DNA of 40,646 nt from Thermoanaerobacter sp. A7A (GTDB taxonomy: Bacteria > Bacillota > Thermoanaerobacteria > Thermoanaerobacterales > Thermoanaerobacteraceae): assembly GCF_000445185.1 (NCBI RefSeq), contig NZ_AVAF01000050.1, positions 1 through 40,646 of the forward strand, read 5' to 3'. Positions within the stretch are counted from its first letter, which is position 1. Each line of letters begins with the position of its first letter. The position numbers and the translations under genes were made by a program. Positions 25,321 through 33,274 of the stretch are shown here, piece after piece. The notes beneath the pieces were generated by a model. It saw only the letters and a list, made by a program, of their open reading frames with translations, made no database searches and had not been told where the DNA came from.

Positions 25321-26367
25321 ATGAAGGAAGAATTAAAAAGGATTAGAGAATATTTAATGACAGGCGTATCTTACATGATACCTATAGTTGTCATAGGTGG
25401 TGTTTTAATAGCTTTTTCAATTGCATTAAGTGGTGTGCAGGCTGGTAAAGGTGCAGTTGTTACAAATCCAGTGTTAAAAAGTATGATGGATATTGGTACA
25501 GCTTCTTTTTCAATGATGGTGCCAGTTCTTGCAGGATTTATAGCTTTTGGAATAGCTGATAGACCTGGACTTGCTCCTGGACTTGTTGGTGGAGTGCTTG
25601 CAAACCAGTTGAAGGCAGGTTTTTTAGGTGGAATTATTGCAGGTTTTATCGCAGGATATGTTGCAAGGTGGATAAAGAGTTGGAGAGTTCCTAAGAATTT
25701 AAGACCTATAATGCCGATTTTTGTAATCCCGTTGTTATCAGCACTTATTGTAGGTTTTCTTATGATATATGTACTCGGTAATCCTATAAGCAGTGCAATG
25801 ACAGCTATGACAAATTGGTTAAAATCCATGAGTACAGGAAATGCTGTGATTTTAGCAATGATAATGGGTGCGATGATAGCTTTCGATATGGGAGGGCCTG
25901 TAAACAAAGTTGCATTCTTATTTGCTGCAGCAATGATAGGAGAAGGCGTATATACAATTATGGGACCAGTAGCAGTAGCAATATGCATTCCCCCGCTTGG
26001 GATGGGTGTTGCTACATTGTTAGCACCCAACAAGTACACTAAAGCAGAAAAGGAAGCAGGATATGGTGCACTTGCGATGGGTATGATTGGTATTACAGAG
26101 GGTGCTATACCTTTTGCTGCAGCCGATCCATTAAGAGTAATACCATCTATAATGGTAGGCTCATCTATAGGTGCTGCGGTAGCAGCAATAGGGAAGGTTG
26201 GAGACCATGCACCACATGGTGGACCTATTGTGTTGCCGGTTGTAGATAATAAAATCATGTTTATAGTAGCTGTACTAATAGGTATTGCGGTTACTGCATT
26301 AATGGTAAATGCATTAAAAAAACCTGTTATTGAAGAAGTTGAAGATGAGAGTGAAGTTGCTGAGTAA
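25321..26367 (+). CDS. PTS EIIC permease, fructose family
   Basis: A 348-residue membrane protein with about eight to ten helices that moves the sugar. Fru-family landmarks are IPIVVIGGVLIAFSIAL, FGIADRPGLAPGLVGG, the MGGPVNKVAF loop and the sugar-binding GITEGAIPFAAADP. The C-terminal tail is acidic (EEVEDESEVAE). AAGGAGG precedes the start. IIA, IIC and IIB are separate genes, not fused as in typical FruA. The sugar could be fructose, mannose or a related hexose; no catabolic gene in the operon says which. Confidence 0.93.
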   Translation: MKEELKRIREYLMTGVSYMIPIVVIGGVLIAFSIALSGVQAGKGAVVTNPVLKSMMDIGTASFSMMVPVLAGFIAFGIADRPGLAPGLVGGVLANQLKAGFLGGIIAGFIAGYVARWIKSWRVPKNLRPIMPIFVIPLLSALIVGFLMIYVLGNPISSAMTAMTNWLKSMSTGNAVILAMIMGAMIAFDMGGPVNKVAFLFAAAMIGEGVYTIMGPVAVAICIPPLGMGVATLLAPNKYTKAEKEAGYGALAMGMIGITEGAIPFAAADPLRVIPSIMVGSSIGAAVAAIGKVGDHAPHGGPIVLPVVDNKIMFIVAVLIGIAVTALMVNALKKPVIEEVEDESEVAE

Positions 26368-26431
26368 AACTAAAAATAGTTTCAAGATTATGTAAATAAT
26401 TTACAAAATTTTATAGAAAGAGGGATGGAAT

Positions 26432-26743
26432 ATGAAAATAGTTGCAGTTACAGCTTGTCCTACAGGTATTGCTCATACCTATATGGCGGCTGAAGCATTA
26501 GAGAATGCAGCAAAAAAACTTGGGCACAAAATTAAAGTTGAAACGCAAGGTTCAATTGGCATAGAGAATAAAATAACTCAGAAGGAAGTTGATGAAGCAG
26601 ATCTTGTTATTTTCGCAGCAGATGTAGCAGTTAAAGAAGAATCTCGATTTAAAGATAAGCCCATCTATAAAGTTGAAGCTCAAAAAGCTATAAAAAACGC
26701 TAAAGCTGTTATTGAAGAAGCATTAAAATTGGTTAATAAATAA
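26432..26743 (+). CDS. PTS EIIB component, fructose family
   Basis: A 103-residue cytoplasmic protein. Cys9 in VTACPTGIAHTYMAAEAL is phosphorylated by EIIA and hands the phosphate to the incoming sugar. Sequence and length are those of a single-domain Fru-type EIIB. AAGAGGGATGG precedes the start. It is the last gene of the regulator-IIA-IIC-IIB operon and is followed by a terminator. Confidence 0.94.
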   Translation: MKIVAVTACPTGIAHTYMAAEALENAAKKLGHKIKVETQGSIGIENKITQKEVDEADLVIFAADVAVKEESRFKDKPIYKVEAQKAIKNAKAVIEEALKLVNK

Positions 26744-26759
26744 AGAACTGATTGTTGAG

Positions 26760-26793
26760 TCAGGAAAGGGATTGCCTTTCCTGATTTTGCTTT
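26760..26793 (+). terminator. Terminator of the PTS operon
   Basis: Perfect 10-bp stem TCAGGAAAGG/CCTTTCCTGA (26760-26769, 26775-26784) followed by TTTTGCTTTTG. Confidence 0.85.
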
Positions 26794-26859
26794 TGCGGCT
26801 ATCTAAAAAATGATTTGTCAAATTTGCTTTATTTTTTTATTTTATTATTGTGCAAAAGT

Positions 26860-26889
26860 TTCACACTGGGACGAAAACTATGTTATAAT
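26860..26889 (+). promoter_or_regulatory. Promoter of ptsI
   Basis: TTCACA (26860-26865), 18-bp spacer, and TGTTATAAT with an extended -10 (TATAAT at 26884-26889). The start would lie near 26896, 28 bases before the gene. Confidence 0.65.
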
Positions 26890-26923
26890 AGACGTTAGAA
26901 GTAATTTTAAGGAGGGTTAACAA

Positions 26924-28645
26924 ATGCTAAAAGGAGTTGCGGCATCCCCGGGGATAGCAATCGGGAAGGTTTTTTTATATACTAAAGAAAAAGCAGAAAT
27001 CAACATGAAAAACATAGATGAATCAAAAGTAGAGTACGAAATTGAAAGGTTTAAGAAAGCTTTAGTAGTGACGAAGGAGCAAATACAAAAAATTAAAGAA
27101 GATGCATTAAAAGAATTTGGGAAGGACAAGGCAGAAATTTTTGAGGCACATTTAATGCTAGCAAGTGACCCCGAACTTATTGAAGGGGTAGAAAGTATGA
27201 TTAAGGCTGAACTTATAACTGCTGATAATGCGGTAAATAAAGTAATTGAACAAAATGCTTCTGTAATGGAAAGTTTAAATGATGAATATTTAAAAGAAAG
27301 AGCTGTAGATTTAAGGGATGTAGGAAACCGTATAATAAATAATCTTTTAGGAGTAAAAAGCACCAGCCTTTCTGAACTTGAGGAACAAGTGGTAGTTATA
27401 GCCAGAGACTTAACCCCTTCAGATACAGCTACCATGAAAAAAGAAATGGTTTTAGGATTTGCTACAGATGTAGGCGGAAGAACTTCTCATACAGCTATAA
27501 TGGCACGTTCCTTAGAAATTCCTGCTGTAGTAGGATTGGGCGATGTTACCTTTCAAGTTAATAATGGAGATACCATAATAGTAGATGGGTTGGAAGGAGT
27601 TGTCATTGTAAATCCTGACGAAAATACAATAAACGAATATAAGGCTAAAAAAGAGAATTATGATAAAAAGGTGGAGAAATTGAAGAAATTAAAAGATTTG
27701 CCTGCAATAACTCCAGATGGCAAAAAAGTCATGTTAGCGGCAAATATAGGAACTCCAAAAGATGTAAAAAGTGCGCTGGCCAATGGAGCAGAAGGGGTTG
27801 GACTTTTTAGAACTGAATTCTTATACATGGATAGAACTACTCTTCCTACAGAAGAAGAGCAATTTGAAGCCTACAAAGAAGTTGCAGAAAAAATGGAAGG
27901 AAGGCCTGTTACCATAAGAACACTGGATATAGGAGGAGATAAGGAACTTCCTTATCTTGATATGCCTAAAGAGATGAATCCTTTTTTGGGATATAGGGCT
28001 ATAAGGCTTTGCTTGGATAGGACAGACATATTTAAGACCCAATTACGAGCAATTTTAAGAGCAAGTGCTTATGGAAATATTCACATAATGTATCCTATGA
28101 TATCTTCTATAGAAGATGTAAGAAAAGCAAATATCGTTTTAAATGAAGTAAAAGCTGAGCTTGATAGAGAAGGCATAAAGTATGACAAAAACATAAAAGT
28201 AGGTATAATGGTAGAAATACCTTCTGCTGCAGTGACTGCAGACATATTAGCTAAAGAAGTGGACTTCTTTAGCATAGGAACTAATGACCTGACGCAGTAT
28301 ACTCTTGCTGTTGACAGAATGAATGAACACGTAAAAGATTATTATCAGCCGTTTAATCCAGCTATTTTAAGGCTTATAAAGTTTGTGATCGATGCGGCTC
28401 ACAAAGAAGGAAAATTTGCGGCTATGTGCGGTGAAATGGCGGGAGATCCTTTAGCTACGGTTATATTGTTAGGACTTGGCTTAGACGAATTTTCTATGAG
28501 TGCATCTTCAATACCTACAGTTAAAAATATCATCAGAAATGTGGAATATGAAAGAGCAAAAGAAATAGCGGAAAGGGTGCTAAATATTGCTGAGGCAGAA
28601 AAGATACAAAAAATGATGGAGGATATGATTAAAAATATTGATTAA
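26924..28645 (+). CDS. ptsI: PTS enzyme I (phosphoenolpyruvate-protein phosphotransferase)
   Basis: A 573-residue cytoplasmic enzyme that takes phosphate from PEP and passes it to HPr, feeding all PTS permeases of the cell. His189 in GGRTSHTAIMARSLEIPAV is the phosphorylated residue. The PEP site shows LFRTEFLYMDR, SIGTNDLTQYTLAVDR and Cys502 in AAMCGEMAGDP. Its own promoter and terminator make it monocistronic. HPr (ptsH) is not next to it and must be encoded elsewhere. Confidence 0.97.
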   Translation: MLKGVAASPGIAIGKVFLYTKEKAEINMKNIDESKVEYEIERFKKALVVTKEQIQKIKEDALKEFGKDKAEIFEAHLMLASDPELIEGVESMIKAELITADNAVNKVIEQNASVMESLNDEYLKERAVDLRDVGNRIINNLLGVKSTSLSELEEQVVVIARDLTPSDTATMKKEMVLGFATDVGGRTSHTAIMARSLEIPAVVGLGDVTFQVNNGDTIIVDGLEGVVIVNPDENTINEYKAKKENYDKKVEKLKKLKDLPAITPDGKKVMLAANIGTPKDVKSALANGAEGVGLFRTEFLYMDRTTLPTEEEQFEAYKEVAEKMEGRPVTIRTLDIGGDKELPYLDMPKEMNPFLGYRAIRLCLDRTDIFKTQLRAILRASAYGNIHIMYPMISSIEDVRKANIVLNEVKAELDREGIKYDKNIKVGIMVEIPSAAVTADILAKEVDFFSIGTNDLTQYTLAVDRMNEHVKDYYQPFNPAILRLIKFVIDAAHKEGKFAAMCGEMAGDPLATVILLGLGLDEFSMSASSIPTVKNIIRNVEYERAKEIAERVLNIAEAEKIQKMMEDMIKNID

Positions 28646-28646
28646 G

Positions 28647-28676
28647 TCTCTGGCGTTTTGCCAGAGATTTTTTATT
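28647..28676 (+). terminator. Terminator after ptsI
   Basis: Stem TCTCTGGC/GCCAGAGA (28647-28654, 28660-28667) followed by TTTTTTATTT. Confidence 0.88.
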
Positions 28677-28767
28677 TAAAAAAAATATCAAAAAAAATAA
28701 AGGAAAATTTCAAAATGTATAGAATAATAATATTAAAGATTATTTGCGATAAGATAGGGGGATATGT

Positions 28768-30807
28768 ATGAAGGATTACAAAACTAATCAAATAAGAAAT
28801 GTAGGATTGGTTTCACACGGTGGAGCCGGTAAAACTACATTAACTGAGGCATTCCTTTTCAACACAAAAGTCATTGATAGAATGGGACGCGTAGAAAATG
28901 GCACTACTGTATCTGACTATGACCCAGAGGAAATTGCCAGGCAGATATCTATTTCCACATCAGTAATTCCAGTGGAGTGGAAAGAGTATAAAATTAATAT
29001 ATTAGATATGCCAGGGTATTTTGATTTCTTTGGAGAGGTTGTCAGTGGTTTGCGGGTTGTAGACAGTGTTATAATACCTGTGTGTGCTGCTTCTGGTGTA
29101 GAAGTGGGAACTGAAAAAGTGTTTAGTTTGGCTCAAAAGAATAAGTTGCCTATTATATTTTTTATTAACAAAATGGATAGAGAAAATGCAGATTATTTTA
29201 AGACATTAAATCAATTGATGGACAAATTTGGTAATAAGGTTATTCCTTTGACATTTCCTATTGGAAGCGAACAAAGTTTTAAAGGTTATGTAGATGTTCT
29301 TACTCAAAAAGCATACGTTTACGATGAAAAAGGGGTAAAGGAGACAGAAGTACCGGCAGATTTGATGGATAAAGTTTTATCGGCCAAAGAGGAATTGATT
29401 GAGAACATTGCTGAAAACGATGAAACTTTAATGGAAAAGTACTTTGGAGGAGAAGAATTTACACAAGAAGAAATGAAAGAAGGAATCAAAAACAGCATAA
29501 GAATTGGAGAGTTAATGCCTGTTTTATGCGGTTCAAGCCTTAAAAATATTGGAACAGATAAATTATTAGATGCTATTGTAGAATTTTTGCCATCACCTCT
29601 GGATATAGAACGAGAAAAAGTCACTGAAAATAGTCCAGTAGCCGCGTTTGTATTTAAAACTATAGCAGATCCTTATGTAGGAAGACTTTCCATTTTTAAG
29701 GTTGTATCAGGTACTCTAACTTCTGATTCTACACTACTTAATTCAAATAAGCAGATGCAAGAAAAAATAAGCCAGCTTTACATTTTAAGAGGGAAAAAGC
29801 AGATGCCTGTATCTAAGTTAGTAGCTGGAGATATAGGAGCAGTTGCAAAGCTTCAATATACAATGACAGGAGATACCTTATGTGACACTTCTAATCCTGT
29901 TACGTTGTCAGCAATCGAGTTTCCTCAGCCTACACTTGCTCTTGCAATTGAACCTAAATCCAAAGGGGATGAGGAAAAAATTAGCAATGGACTCCAAAGG
30001 TTGCAAGAAGAAGATCCGACTTTTAGAGTAGAAAAGAATTTAGAGACAGGTCAGATGATAGTTTACGGAATGGGAGAGCAGCATATAGAAGTAATTTCTA
30101 AAAAGTTGATGAACAAGTTTGGAGTAGAATGCACCTTGACAGACCCAATTGTACCCTATAGAGAGACGATAAAGGGTAAAGTCAAAGTAGAAGGAAAGCA
30201 TAAAAAACAGACAGGTGGGCATGGACAATATGGCCATGTGTGGATTGAATTTGAACCGAACCCCAACAGTGAGTTTGAATTTGAAGATAAGATTTTTGGT
30301 GGAGCTGTTCCAAAACAATATATTCCAGCAGTAGAAAAAGGCTTGAGAGAAAGTATGAAAGAAGGTGTGCTTGCTCGTTATCCTGTTGTAAACATTAAAG
30401 CTACTTTGGTAGATGGTTCCTACCATCCTGTTGATTCTTCTGAAATGGCTTTCAAAATTGCTGCATCTCTTGCTTTTAAAAAGGGAATGGAACAAGCAAA
30501 TCCAGTTCTTTTAGAACCTATTATGAGAGTAGAAGTGGTGGTACCTGAAGAATACATGGGAGATATCATTGGGGATTTGAATAAGAGAAGAGGAAGAATT
30601 TTAGGAATGGAGTCAAAAGACAATTTGGAAGTAATCACAGCAGAAGTGCCTTTAGCTGAAATGAATAGATATGCGACAGATTTAAGGTCTTTGACACAAG
30701 CAAGAGGAGACTTCAAAATGACTTTTGCAAGATATGAAGAAGCTCCACCTAATGTGGCACAAAAGATAATAGAAGAAAGGAAGAAATTAAAAGATAAAGA
30801 AGAATAA
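28768..30807 (+). CDS. EF-G-2 type elongation-factor-like GTPase
   Basis: A 679-residue five-domain GTPase of the EF-G superfamily. The P loop reads SHGGAGKTT (16-24) instead of AHIDAGKTT; switch II reads DMPGYFDF (80-87) with Tyr84 in place of the catalytic histidine of EF-G; G4 is NKMD (134-137). The switch I region lacks the RGITI motif. The same changes mark Thermus EF-G-2, so this is the paralogue and not the main translocase, which is normally in the str operon. Domain IV with TGGHGQYGHVWIEFEP and domain V are complete. Its role is unsettled; it may bind ribosomes in some special state. Its stop codon lies in a terminator copied by the adjacent insertion. Confidence 0.9.
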   Translation: MKDYKTNQIRNVGLVSHGGAGKTTLTEAFLFNTKVIDRMGRVENGTTVSDYDPEEIARQISISTSVIPVEWKEYKINILDMPGYFDFFGEVVSGLRVVDSVIIPVCAASGVEVGTEKVFSLAQKNKLPIIFFINKMDRENADYFKTLNQLMDKFGNKVIPLTFPIGSEQSFKGYVDVLTQKAYVYDEKGVKETEVPADLMDKVLSAKEELIENIAENDETLMEKYFGGEEFTQEEMKEGIKNSIRIGELMPVLCGSSLKNIGTDKLLDAIVEFLPSPLDIEREKVTENSPVAAFVFKTIADPYVGRLSIFKVVSGTLTSDSTLLNSNKQMQEKISQLYILRGKKQMPVSKLVAGDIGAVAKLQYTMTGDTLCDTSNPVTLSAIEFPQPTLALAIEPKSKGDEEKISNGLQRLQEEDPTFRVEKNLETGQMIVYGMGEQHIEVISKKLMNKFGVECTLTDPIVPYRETIKGKVKVEGKHKKQTGGHGQYGHVWIEFEPNPNSEFEFEDKIFGGAVPKQYIPAVEKGLRESMKEGVLARYPVVNIKATLVDGSYHPVDSSEMAFKIAASLAFKKGMEQANPVLLEPIMRVEVVVPEEYMGDIIGDLNKRRGRILGMESKDNLEVITAEVPLAEMNRYATDLRSLTQARGDFKMTFARYEEAPPNVAQKIIEERKKLKDKEE

Positions 30808-30826
30808 GCCTGCTTTTGCAGGCTTT
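30805..30826 (+). terminator. EF-G-2 terminator hairpin, left duplicated copy
   Basis: Stem AAGCCTGC/GCAGGCTT with TTTT loop (30806-30825). It begins at the stop codon and its T-run is cut to TTT by the inserted element. These 22 bases recur exactly at 31092-31113. Confidence 0.85.
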
Positions 30827-31091
30827 CAGTTTGTTGACAAAGTTAAAAAATATTCAAAGGAGAATTTTGCATCGTCGCTCCGATGTTTCCAAAGCGACAA
30901 AACTAAAGCTCGACCTTCGGCTCCGGCAGGGTACCGGGCACAATCGGCATCCATGCCTTAAGGTGCCCGCCTCCGCCATCCATGGCTTCGGCCCTGCCTC
31001 CACCCTCAGTCTCCCTAAGTTTTGTTAGCGCTTTGTCACAAGTCGCACCGATTGCAAAATATCTACTTTACGAAAGTTTGTCTACAGTCTG
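30827..31091. mobile_element. 265-bp GC-rich inserted repeat with terminal inverted repeats
   Basis: The ends are inverted: CAGTTTGTTGACAAAGTT on the left and, read from the right, CAGACTGTAGACAAACTT (14 of 18 identical). The symmetry continues inward to AAAGGAGAATTTTGCATCG versus AAAGTAGATATTTTGCAATCG. The core is far richer in GC than the region and folds strongly: 30891-30904 with 31018-31034, GGCAGGG with CCCTGCC, and GGGCAC with GTGCCC. It is flanked on both sides by the same 22 bases, like a long target-site duplication. The right end recurs inverted at 40612-40646. No plausible gene is inside; open frames across it lack ribosome sites and family resemblance. It looks like a non-autonomous element or repeat whose RNA is structured. 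Confidence 0.75.
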
Positions 31092-31121
31092 TAAGCCTGC
31101 TTTTGCAGGCTTTATTTTTAT
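31092..31121 (+). terminator. EF-G-2 terminator, right duplicated copy with T-run
   Basis: The same hairpin as at 30805-30826, here followed by ATTTTTATT, which is probably the original terminator tail before insertion of the element. Confidence 0.85.
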
Positions 31122-31200
31122 TGCAGTTAATAACTTTTTTCTAAAAAATATTTAAGTTATAATATAAGAAAACATGGGTATTAGAGGAGGACTTTATGAA

Positions 31201-32412
31201 ATGAATATAAGAGAAGAAACTTTAAAACTTCATAAAGAAAATAGAGGCAAACTTGAAATTGTAAGCAAAGTAGAAGTGAAAAATGACAAAGATTTAGCTT
31301 TAGCCTATACCCCAGGTGTTGCAGAGCCTTGTAAGGAGATACATAAAAATAGTGATTTAGTATATGAATATACTACAAAGAGCCACATGATTGCGGTTGT
31401 GACAGATGGTTCAGCTGTTTTAGGTTTAGGCAACATAGGGCCTTACGCAGCACTACCTGTTATGGAAGGAAAAGCAGTTTTATTTAAAGAATTTGGAGGC
31501 GTTGATGCAGTACCTATATGTCTTGCTACTCAAGATGTTGAAGAAATTATAAAAACTGTGGTGAATATTTCACCTACTTTTGGAGGTATAAATCTTGAAG
31601 ATATTTCTGCTCCTCGCTGTTTTGAAATAGAAAGAAAGTTGGGCGAAATTTTGGATATACCTGTATTTCATGATGACCAGCATGGAACGGCAGTTGTAAC
31701 TTTGGCTGCTTTAATAAATGCTTTAAAAATTGTAGAAAAAGAATTAAAAGAAGTTACTGCTGTTGTAAATGGAGCTGGAGCGGCAGGGATTGCTATTGCT
31801 AAATTTTTAATAAAAGCTGGTATAAAAGATGTAATAGTTTGCGATAGAAGTGGTATCATATATGAAGGAAGAGAAGATAAAGACTTCTCTAAAAAAGAGA
31901 TTGCAAAAATATCAAATAAAGGAAGATTAAGAGGAGCTTTAAAAGATGCTTTAAAAGGAGCAGATGTGTTTATTGGAGTATCAGCACCTAATGTATTAAA
32001 TAAAGAAATGATAAAAACAATGGCCAAAAAACCAATAGTTTTCGCATTAGCTAATCCAGTACCTGAAATATATCCTGATGAAGCAAAAGAGGCAGGAGCT
32101 TATGTGGTGGGTACTGGTAGATCTGATTTTCCAAACCAAATAAACAACGTGTTGGCTTTTCCAGGTATATTTAGAGGGGCATTAGAAGTTAGGGCTACTA
32201 CAATTAATGAAGAGATGAAAATTAGTGCTGCATATTCTATTGCCCAAACTATTTCAGAAAATGAACTTACTCCGGAGTATATAATTCCAAAGCCTTTTGA
32301 CAGAAGGGTTCTTAAAAATGTAGCAATAGCGGTTGCAAAAGCAGCAATAGACACGGATGTAGCTAGAATAAATGTGGATTTAAAAGAGATTGAGAAGAGT
32401 TTAAGTGAATAA
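31201..32412 (+). CDS. Malic enzyme (malate dehydrogenase, oxaloacetate-decarboxylating)
   Basis: A 403-residue enzyme that converts malate to pyruvate and CO2 with NAD(P). Malic-type features: ALAYTPGVAEPC, the TDGSAVLGLGNIGPYAALPVMEGK block with its catalytic Lys91, FHDDQHGTAVV for metal and malate, and a Rossmann motif VNGAGAAGIAIAKFL. Length is that of short bacterial malic enzymes. Start: ATG 31201 follows GAGGAGG by ten bases; ATG 31174 has no ribosome site. A TATAAT lies at 31158-31163, but with no clear -35 box. The inserted repeat stands just upstream and may affect transcription from the EF-G-2 side. Confidence 0.93.
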   Translation: MNIREETLKLHKENRGKLEIVSKVEVKNDKDLALAYTPGVAEPCKEIHKNSDLVYEYTTKSHMIAVVTDGSAVLGLGNIGPYAALPVMEGKAVLFKEFGGVDAVPICLATQDVEEIIKTVVNISPTFGGINLEDISAPRCFEIERKLGEILDIPVFHDDQHGTAVVTLAALINALKIVEKELKEVTAVVNGAGAAGIAIAKFLIKAGIKDVIVCDRSGIIYEGREDKDFSKKEIAKISNKGRLRGALKDALKGADVFIGVSAPNVLNKEMIKTMAKKPIVFALANPVPEIYPDEAKEAGAYVVGTGRSDFPNQINNVLAFPGIFRGALEVRATTINEEMKISAAYSIAQTISENELTPEYIIPKPFDRRVLKNVAIAVAKAAIDTDVARINVDLKEIEKSLSE

Positions 32413-32437
32413 GAAAAGTAAATAAGAGGTGGAGGAT

Positions 32438-32629
32438 ATGAATAAAAGTCAAAAATTTTTCAAAGGAAAGCTATACAAATCAGTAAGAGGGAACTTTTTT
32501 GAAGAAGAAACTTACGAAAATACAGATAGAAAGAATTTAAAGGGAAAAAGCAATTTTTCATCTCTTATAAACCAACAAGAGCCTCAAGAGTTGGCAGATG
32601 AAGGGGAAGAAATCTATGAAAATGAATGA
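32438..32629 (+). CDS. Small acidic protein of unknown function
   Basis: A 63-residue, highly polar protein starting MNKSQKFFKGKLYKSVRGNFFEEE and ending ELADEGEEIYENE. The basic N-terminal half and acidic C-terminal half suggest a partly disordered polypeptide. GGTGGAGG before ATG 32438 is a strong ribosome site, which argues for expression. It follows malic enzyme after 25 bases and may be co-transcribed. I recognise no family. Confidence 0.55.
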   Translation: MNKSQKFFKGKLYKSVRGNFFEEETYENTDRKNLKGKSNFSSLINQQEPQELADEGEEIYENE

Positions 32630-32719
32630 AAAATGGTGAAAATTTTAGAATATGAGAGATATTTTTATTATTTGATGAAAATATTAGAAAAAATCACTTG
32701 CTTTAGCGTGAAAAAGCTA

Positions 32720-32747
32720 TTGACGAGAGGACAAAAAAATGTAAAAA
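32720..32747 (+). promoter_or_regulatory. Promoter of the ctsR-mcsA-mcsB-clpC operon
   Basis: TTGACG (32720-32725), 16-bp spacer, TAAAAA (32742-32747). The CtsR box directly downstream supports it. Confidence 0.55.
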
Positions 32748-32757
32748 TATATTCGAA

Positions 32758-32774
32758 GGTCAAAGAAAGTCAAA
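32758..32774 (+). promoter_or_regulatory. CtsR operator
   Basis: GGTCAAA GAA AGTCAAA fits the CtsR heptad repeat (A/G)GTCAAANAN(A/G)GTCAAA at every position. It overlaps the predicted start of transcription of the operon that begins with ctsR, so CtsR represses its own operon until heat or protein stress. Confidence 0.85.
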
Positions 32775-32801
32775 GTAAAAGTAAGAGACGTGGTGATGGC
32801 G

Positions 32802-33260
32802 ATGGCAAGGCTTAGTGATTTGATTGAAAATTTTATAAAAGAGCTAATGGAAGAGGCTGGTAAGCACTATGTAGAAATTCAAAGAAATGAATTAGCAAAT
32901 GTTTTTAATTGTGCGCCATCTCAAATAAACTATGTGTTAGAGACGCGTTTTACTATTGACAGAGGATACATCATAGAAAGTAAAAGAGGCGGCGGAGGTT
33001 ATATAAAAATTTATAAAACTTCTATATCAAACAATTGGATAAATAAAATAATAGAAAACATAGGGGATAATATTTCTGAGAGTAAAGCTAGATACTACAT
33101 TGATGCTCTTTTAGACCACAATATTATAACTTCAAGGGAAGCAGCTTTGATGAAAGCTGTAGTTAATGATAAAATTCTTTCTTTTTCTCAGGAAGATAAG
33201 AATATGTTGCGAGCATTACTACTTAAGGCAATGCTTATGGAAATTGCTCGCAACAAGTAA
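32802..33260 (+). CDS. ctsR: Transcriptional repressor of class III stress genes
   Basis: A 152-residue repressor of clp genes. It starts MARLSDLIENFIKELM as in the family, has the winged helix-turn-helix with NVFNCAPSQINYVLETRFT, and the glycine-rich wing ESKRGGGGYIKI that senses temperature. The C-terminal half (ISESKARYYIDALLDHNIIT) is the dimerisation and McsB-target part. Start: ATG 32802 fits family starts; GTG/ATG codons at 32790-32796 are in frame alternatives. It heads the operon and sits just after its own operator. Confidence 0.95.
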   Translation: MARLSDLIENFIKELMEEAGKHYVEIQRNELANVFNCAPSQINYVLETRFTIDRGYIIESKRGGGGYIKIYKTSISNNWINKIIENIGDNISESKARYYIDALLDHNIITSREAALMKAVVNDKILSFSQEDKNMLRALLLKAMLMEIARNK

Positions 33261-33274
33261 AGGAGGTAATTTTT

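Noticed and set aside
25371..26258. Long open frame on the minus strand opposite the PTS IIC gene
   Set aside because: The + strand gene is a clear EIIC; the minus frame is a shadow rich in Ile/Pro/Thr without a ribosome site or family.
30816..31028. Open frame of 70 codons across the inserted repeat
   Set aside because: It starts within the EF-G-2 terminator, has no ribosome site and is made of the folded GC-rich core; no family resemblance.
32633..32815. Open frame of 60 codons before ctsR
   Set aside because: It spans the promoter and CtsR operator and overlaps ctsR; no ribosome site.
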